In this document: positions 6,687 through 9,995 of the stretch, in pieces
How the letters are laid out: each line of letters opens with the position of its first letter
Position numbering within the stretch: the stretch's first letter is position 1
DNA from: a bacterium
GTDB lineage: Bacteria > JAMORN01
Assembly (NCBI GenBank): GCA_027063545.1
Contig: JAMORN010000088.1
Location: forward strand, 1-9,995
DNA: 9,995 bases
Reading direction: 5' to 3'
Made by a program: the position numbers and the translations under genes
Notes under the pieces: generated by a model
Told to the model about the DNA's origin: nothing
The model's input: the letters and a program-made list of their open reading frames with translations, nothing else
Databases searched by the model: none

Positions 6687-6860
6687 TTAAAATAAAACCT
6701 TTAAAATACCATATAGTATAACCAAAGCGCTAAATATCAATGGGAATAAGTAATATCTCCATCCATCAGGTGTTTTTATGAGCCTATATAATGTCATTAA
6801 CAAAAGAGTTATACCTATAGAAAAAGCAAAGTAAATAGATAATGTTATATTTTGTTTCAT
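6687..6860 (-). CDS. 57-residue two-helix membrane protein
   Basis: A short gene of 57 codons plus TAA fills the space between radC and the 131-residue gene almost exactly: six bases follow the radC stop and seven precede the next start. The protein has two hydrophobic helices, about residues 6-24 and 38-55, joined by a polar turn containing R-L-I-K-T-P-D-G-W-R. Codon use is like the neighbours, with many ATA, TTA and TTT codons. I do not recognise the family. No convincing ribosome binding site is visible, so it probably depends on ribosomes finishing radC. The fit into the chain, with two clean helices and a balanced turn, is the main evidence that it is real. Confidence 0.7.
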   Translation of the reverse strand: MKQNITLSIYFAFSIGITLLLMTLYRLIKTPDGWRYYLFPLIFSALVILYGILKVLF

Positions 6861-6866
6861 ATTATC

Positions 6867-7547
6867 TTAAATATAATTTTTTTGTTTAAAGGAAAAAAAT
6901 GAGTATTTTGAAATAATTATATGATCAATTAATTCTGTTTTTATTATGCTTAGAAATTCCTTTATTTTTATAGTTGCCAAAATATCATTTTTTGATGGCT
7001 TTATATCTTTCACTTCAGGATGCGTATGAAAAAGTATAATTGAAGAAGCATTATATAAAACGACTTTTTTAATAATCTCCCTTATATGAAAATTTACCTC
7101 ATCAATAGTTCCGTAAGATAAGATTTCATGAGCTATATAATTAAGCTCTAAATCAAGATATAATATGCCAAAAATTTCTTGAGAATCAAGAGGTATATTT
7201 AATTTAAGAAAATCAACAACTTTTTTTAAAGAATCTAAGTTTAGTTTTTCTTTTTTTATTTCGCTAAATTTTAACCTAGAATATATTTCTTTAAGTAGCA
7301 TAAAAAGTATTTTGGTATTTTCTCCTACACCTTTAATCTTTTCAATATCTTCTGCTGAAAGAATAGCATTTTCTATTGATTTGAATTCTTTTAAAATATC
7401 CTTTGCTATAGGTTTTGTATCCTTTCTTTGTATAGAATAAAAAAGTAAAAGCTCAATTATTTCGTAATCAAAAAGTGATTTTGGAGATTTTAAGAATTTT
7501 TCTCTTAGTCTTTTCCTATGACCTTTTAAATGATCATTATCTTTCAT
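6867..7547 (-). CDS. radC: RadC family protein (JAB1/MPN metalloprotease fold)
   Basis: This 226-residue protein has the full RadC layout. The N-terminal part carries G-H-R-K-R-L-R-E-K-F-L at 9-19 and D-Y-E-I-I-E-L-L-L-F at 27-36. A helix-hairpin-helix region carries I-K-G-V-G-E-N-T at 71-78. The C-terminal MPN domain holds a JAMM metal site, H-T-H-P-x7-S-x2-D, with His174, His176, Ser185 and Asp188. The usual H-N-H-P-S-G is here H-T-H-P-E-V, so the core ligands stay while the bases around them differ. RadC was once linked to DNA repair, but that role has not held up and the cellular function is unsettled. Its start lies inside the end of the phosphatase gene, with an 11-base overlap in a different frame and no strong ribosome binding site, so it is likely translated by coupling. 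Confidence 0.93.
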   Translation of the reverse strand: MKDNDHLKGHRKRLREKFLKSPKSLFDYEIIELLLFYSIQRKDTKPIAKDILKEFKSIENAILSAEDIEKIKGVGENTKILFMLLKEIYSRLKFSEIKKEKLNLDSLKKVVDFLKLNIPLDSQEIFGILYLDLELNYIAHEILSYGTIDEVNFHIREIIKKVVLYNASSIILFHTHPEVKDIKPSKNDILATIKIKEFLSIIKTELIDHIIISKYSFFSFKQKNYI

Positions 7548-9858
7548 TCTTTATCTTCAATAAAGAAATTGTATAATCATCCTTTAAATCTTCGGCTTTT
7601 TCTGTCTTTATATATTTTTCTATAGCATCCACTAATGAAACAACATCCTCATTATAATTTTTCAAAATAAACCTTACAATACCCTTTCTACCCCATTCAG
7701 TCCCTTTTTTTGTCTGCCATTCTATTAATCCATCTGTATAGAATAAAATTATATCATCTTTTCTTATTTCAAATTTTTCTGAAACAAATCCCTGAGAAAT
7801 ATCTTCGCCCAATCTGTAATTTTGGTTATATAGTGTTAAATACTGAAGCTCATCCTCTTGCTTTCTAAATAAAATAGGATTATTATGACCTGCATTACAT
7901 ATCTCTACATTCCCTTCTTTGAAATTGAATCTAGATATAATAAATGTCATATTTAAATCTTTTGTTGTCTCAAGTAATAAATAATTTAAATCTTTCATAA
8001 TATCAGTGATAGGATATCTTTTATTAGGAACAGCCTTATATTCTTTTTCTATCATTTTTATAAAAGAGTGTACCGCACCTGTCAATAAAGCTGCACTGAT
8101 TCCATGTCCGGTAACATCTCCTATGAAATAATAAAATTCTTCATTATACTCATCCCAAAAATAATAAAACCAATCACCATTTAATCTACCAGCTGGCATA
8201 TAGGAAGAATAAATCTCTAATTTATTATTTTCATAAAACTTACTTGGGAATAATTCTGACTGAATAATTTCAGCATTTTTTATTTCCTCTTCTATCTTCA
8301 TTTTTACCTTTTCTTCAGATAATAATCGTAAATTTTCTAACCCAACGCCTATTTGTTTTGAAAAAATCTCTAATACTTCTACTTTATCCTCATTAAAAAA
8401 ACTTTTAGAAAATTTATAGCAATTTAATACTCCTATAAACTTATCTCCTACTTTTATTGGTATAGAAATTAAAGAAAAATCTTTATTAACTACCTCAGTC
8501 TGATTTTGTATTATTACCTTCTTATTTATATAATCTATAATTTCTTTTATAGAATTTTTATCTTTATCTTTTAATACATCTTCATTATAATTTTCCAGAT
8601 ATTCTTCTTTCTCTCCCTTTTCATTTAAAAGGGATATGGAAACATAATCTATTTCAAAAAGTTTTAAAATCATATCTAAATATTTATTTAATAAATTATG
8701 CTTTTCTCTTATATTAATTAAATTAAACAAACCTTCATTTATTTTTCTCAAGTACTCTAATTTCTCTTTTAATTCTGTCATTGTTTCATAAATCTTATTA
8801 CTCATATCCTCAAATACCCTTGCCATAATACCTATCTCATCTTCCCTTTCTTCTACAGGATAAGGAAATTCTATTTTAAGTCTCTCGTTTGGATTAAAAT
8901 CAATCATTTTATTTACTAAAATACCTATAGGTTTAAAAATTCTATATGAGATATAAAAAGATACTAATACTATAACTAAAAATATAGAAAGTATTATCAT
9001 TAAAATAGTTAAATTTACCTTTGCTATAATCTTCTCTATTGAAGCCTTTGGCTGTAAAGCAAATACACCTATATGATAATCCTTTAAATAACTATATAAA
9101 ACTAAATAAGTTTTATTATTTGATAGTTTAAAAAACTTAATACTATTTATCTTAAATTTATCTAAAGGTTGATCTATTTCTAAACCTAACTCTTTTATAT
9201 TAAGTCTATTAGCTACATATCTTTTATCAGGATGAGCTATTATATTTCCTTTATTATCTACTAAAAAAGCAAAGCCATCCTGTCCAACTTTATAAGATGA
9301 TATATAATCAGAAAATCTCCTCATTGAAAATTCGGCTAAAAGAACTCCATTAGCCCTTGCTGGGTTTTGAATAGCTACAGCAACATTTATATAGGGGAAA
9401 TTTTTATCCCATTTTACATCTGAAATATAAGGTATTAATGGATCAACTAAAGAATTCAGATATTTAAAATTTTTTTCTCTATCAACGGATAATAGCATTG
9501 TATTATCTGCTATTATATTTCCATTATTATCTATAACATACACAACTTCACCAGCTATGAATAAACTAGATATACTATATGATTTTAAGATTTCTATAAT
9601 CTCATCTCTATCAAAATTGTAAATAGCAGGCATAGAAGCCAAAAGATTTAAATTTTTTATATATGAATTAAAATTAGAAGAAATATATTCAATAACAGTA
9701 TTTAATCCTGACAAAGTTGTATTATAAGCCTTATTAGTTAATTCTCTTCTTATAGTTTTTATGAAATAATAACCAATAATACTAGAAAGTACAAATTGCG
9801 TAAAGAAAAGAATTAAAGCTAATTTAAATATTAAACTTTTATGCCATTTTATCTTCAT
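7537..9858 (-). CDS. Sensor phosphatase: Cache, HAMP, GAF and SpoIIE/PP2C domains
   Basis: This 773-residue membrane signalling protein has a first helix at about 10-33 and an extracytoplasmic Cache-type sensor at about 38-275, with the pattern G-F-A-F-L-V-D-N-K-G-N-I-I-A-H-P at 195-210. A second helix follows at 282-305. A HAMP linker comes next, at about 306-360, then a charged helical stretch and a GAF domain at about 375-510. The SpoIIE-type serine/threonine phosphatase occupies about 530-770. Phosphatase acidic residues are intact: G-D-W at 561-563, G-D-V-T-G-H-G at 580-586, F-Y-T-D-G at 706-710 and D-D-Y-T at 760-763. Such proteins usually dephosphorylate an anti-sigma-factor antagonist in response to outside signals. 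No such partner gene is in the window. The first motif reads L-N-G-D-W in place of the usual V-G-G-D-f-Y. Its ATG shares one base with the stop of the upstream gene (TAATG), and it overlaps radC by 11 bases. Confidence 0.93.
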   Translation of the reverse strand: MKIKWHKSLIFKLALILFFTQFVLSSIIGYYFIKTIRRELTNKAYNTTLSGLNTVIEYISSNFNSYIKNLNLLASMPAIYNFDRDEIIEILKSYSISSLFIAGEVVYVIDNNGNIIADNTMLLSVDREKNFKYLNSLVDPLIPYISDVKWDKNFPYINVAVAIQNPARANGVLLAEFSMRRFSDYISSYKVGQDGFAFLVDNKGNIIAHPDKRYVANRLNIKELGLEIDQPLDKFKINSIKFFKLSNNKTYLVLYSYLKDYHIGVFALQPKASIEKIIAKVNLTILMIILSIFLVIVLVSFYISYRIFKPIGILVNKMIDFNPNERLKIEFPYPVEEREDEIGIMARVFEDMSNKIYETMTELKEKLEYLRKINEGLFNLINIREKHNLLNKYLDMILKLFEIDYVSISLLNEKGEKEEYLENYNEDVLKDKDKNSIKEIIDYINKKVIIQNQTEVVNKDFSLISIPIKVGDKFIGVLNCYKFSKSFFNEDKVEVLEIFSKQIGVGLENLRLLSEEKVKMKIEEEIKNAEIIQSELFPSKFYENNKLEIYSSYMPAGRLNGDWFYYFWDEYNEEFYYFIGDVTGHGISAALLTGAVHSFIKMIEKEYKAVPNKRYPITDIMKDLNYLLLETTKDLNMTFIISRFNFKEGNVEICNAGHNNPILFRKQEDELQYLTLYNQNYRLGEDISQGFVSEKFEIRKDDIILFYTDGLIEWQTKKGTEWGRKGIVRFILKNYNEDVVSLVDAIEKYIKTEKAEDLKDDYTISLLKIKNER

Positions 9859-9995
9859 TATTCGTCTTCTTTATCCTCTTCTTCAGAGATTTCATTTTTA
9901 AATTTAAAATAGAAATAAATTCCAAAAATTATTATTAATAAAAAAATAGTTATTGTATAATATAAATCAGAATTTTTTGATAAATTTGTCTTAGT
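9858..9995 (-). CDS. C-terminal end of a membrane-anchored protein with an acidic tail (partial)
   Basis: The open frame enters from the right edge on the minus strand and ends in TAA at 9860-9858. The visible 45 residues hold a short polar stretch, one hydrophobic helix of about 17 residues running through T-I-F-L-L-I-I-I-F-G-I-Y-F, a short basic patch (Y-F-K-F-K) and then the acidic tail S-E-E-E-D-K-E-D-E. The positive-inside pattern suggests an outside or periplasmic body with a C-terminal anchor and a short cytoplasmic tail. The stop shares its last base with the start of the sensor phosphatase, the closest coupling in the chain. The family cannot be told from this end. Confidence 0.75.
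   Translation of the reverse strand, partial: TKTNLSKNSDLYYTITIFLLIIIFGIYFYFKFKNEISEEEDKEDE

Overview
The window is strongly AT-rich bacterial DNA with standard stop codons (TAA, TAG and TGA are all used). It has mostly ATG starts, AGGAG-type ribosome binding sites where any are visible, and very short or negative gene spacing. The serpin carries a bacterial lipoprotein signal, and the SpoIIE-type phosphatase has a periplasmic/extracellular Cache sensor. Together these fit a low-GC bacterium, possibly diderm, but I cannot name a phylum from these genes with confidence. No tRNA, rRNA, CRISPR array, insertion sequence or phage gene was seen.

Left part, plus strand (1-4788). The end of an unknown gene and a possible hairpin terminator come first. 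A lipoprotein serpin (protease inhibitor) and an NCS2-family purine/nucleobase permease follow, 10 bases apart. The 284-base gap after the permease holds, on the minus strand, what looks like a two-helix membrane protein gene of 64 residues broken by two frameshifts. Each lies at a run of six A/T pairs, and one extra base in each run restores the whole frame. The gap then supplies the promoter region and a clear ribosome binding site for ilvE (branched-chain aminotransferase). A SAM hydroxide adenosyltransferase (DUF62 family) gene starts two bases after the ilvE stop.

Right part, minus strand (4769-9995). One tight gene chain reads right to left: the C-terminus of a membrane protein with an acidic tail, a sensor phosphatase (Cache-TM-HAMP-GAF-SpoIIE/PP2C), RadC, a 57-residue two-helix membrane protein, a 131-residue single-helix protein of unknown function, a membrane-anchored Mth938/DUF498-like protein, and a CgeB-like glycosyltransferase. 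Neighbours overlap or lie at most 10 bases apart, so the chain is probably one transcript whose promoter lies beyond the right edge. Its last gene runs 20 bases into the end of the SAM hydrolase gene, tail to tail.

The left genes look like ordinary metabolism and transport plus an exported protease inhibitor. The right chain is the less explained part: a signalling phosphatase, a RadC protein, three small membrane-anchored proteins and a sugar transferase, with no anti-sigma factor or antagonist partner inside the window.
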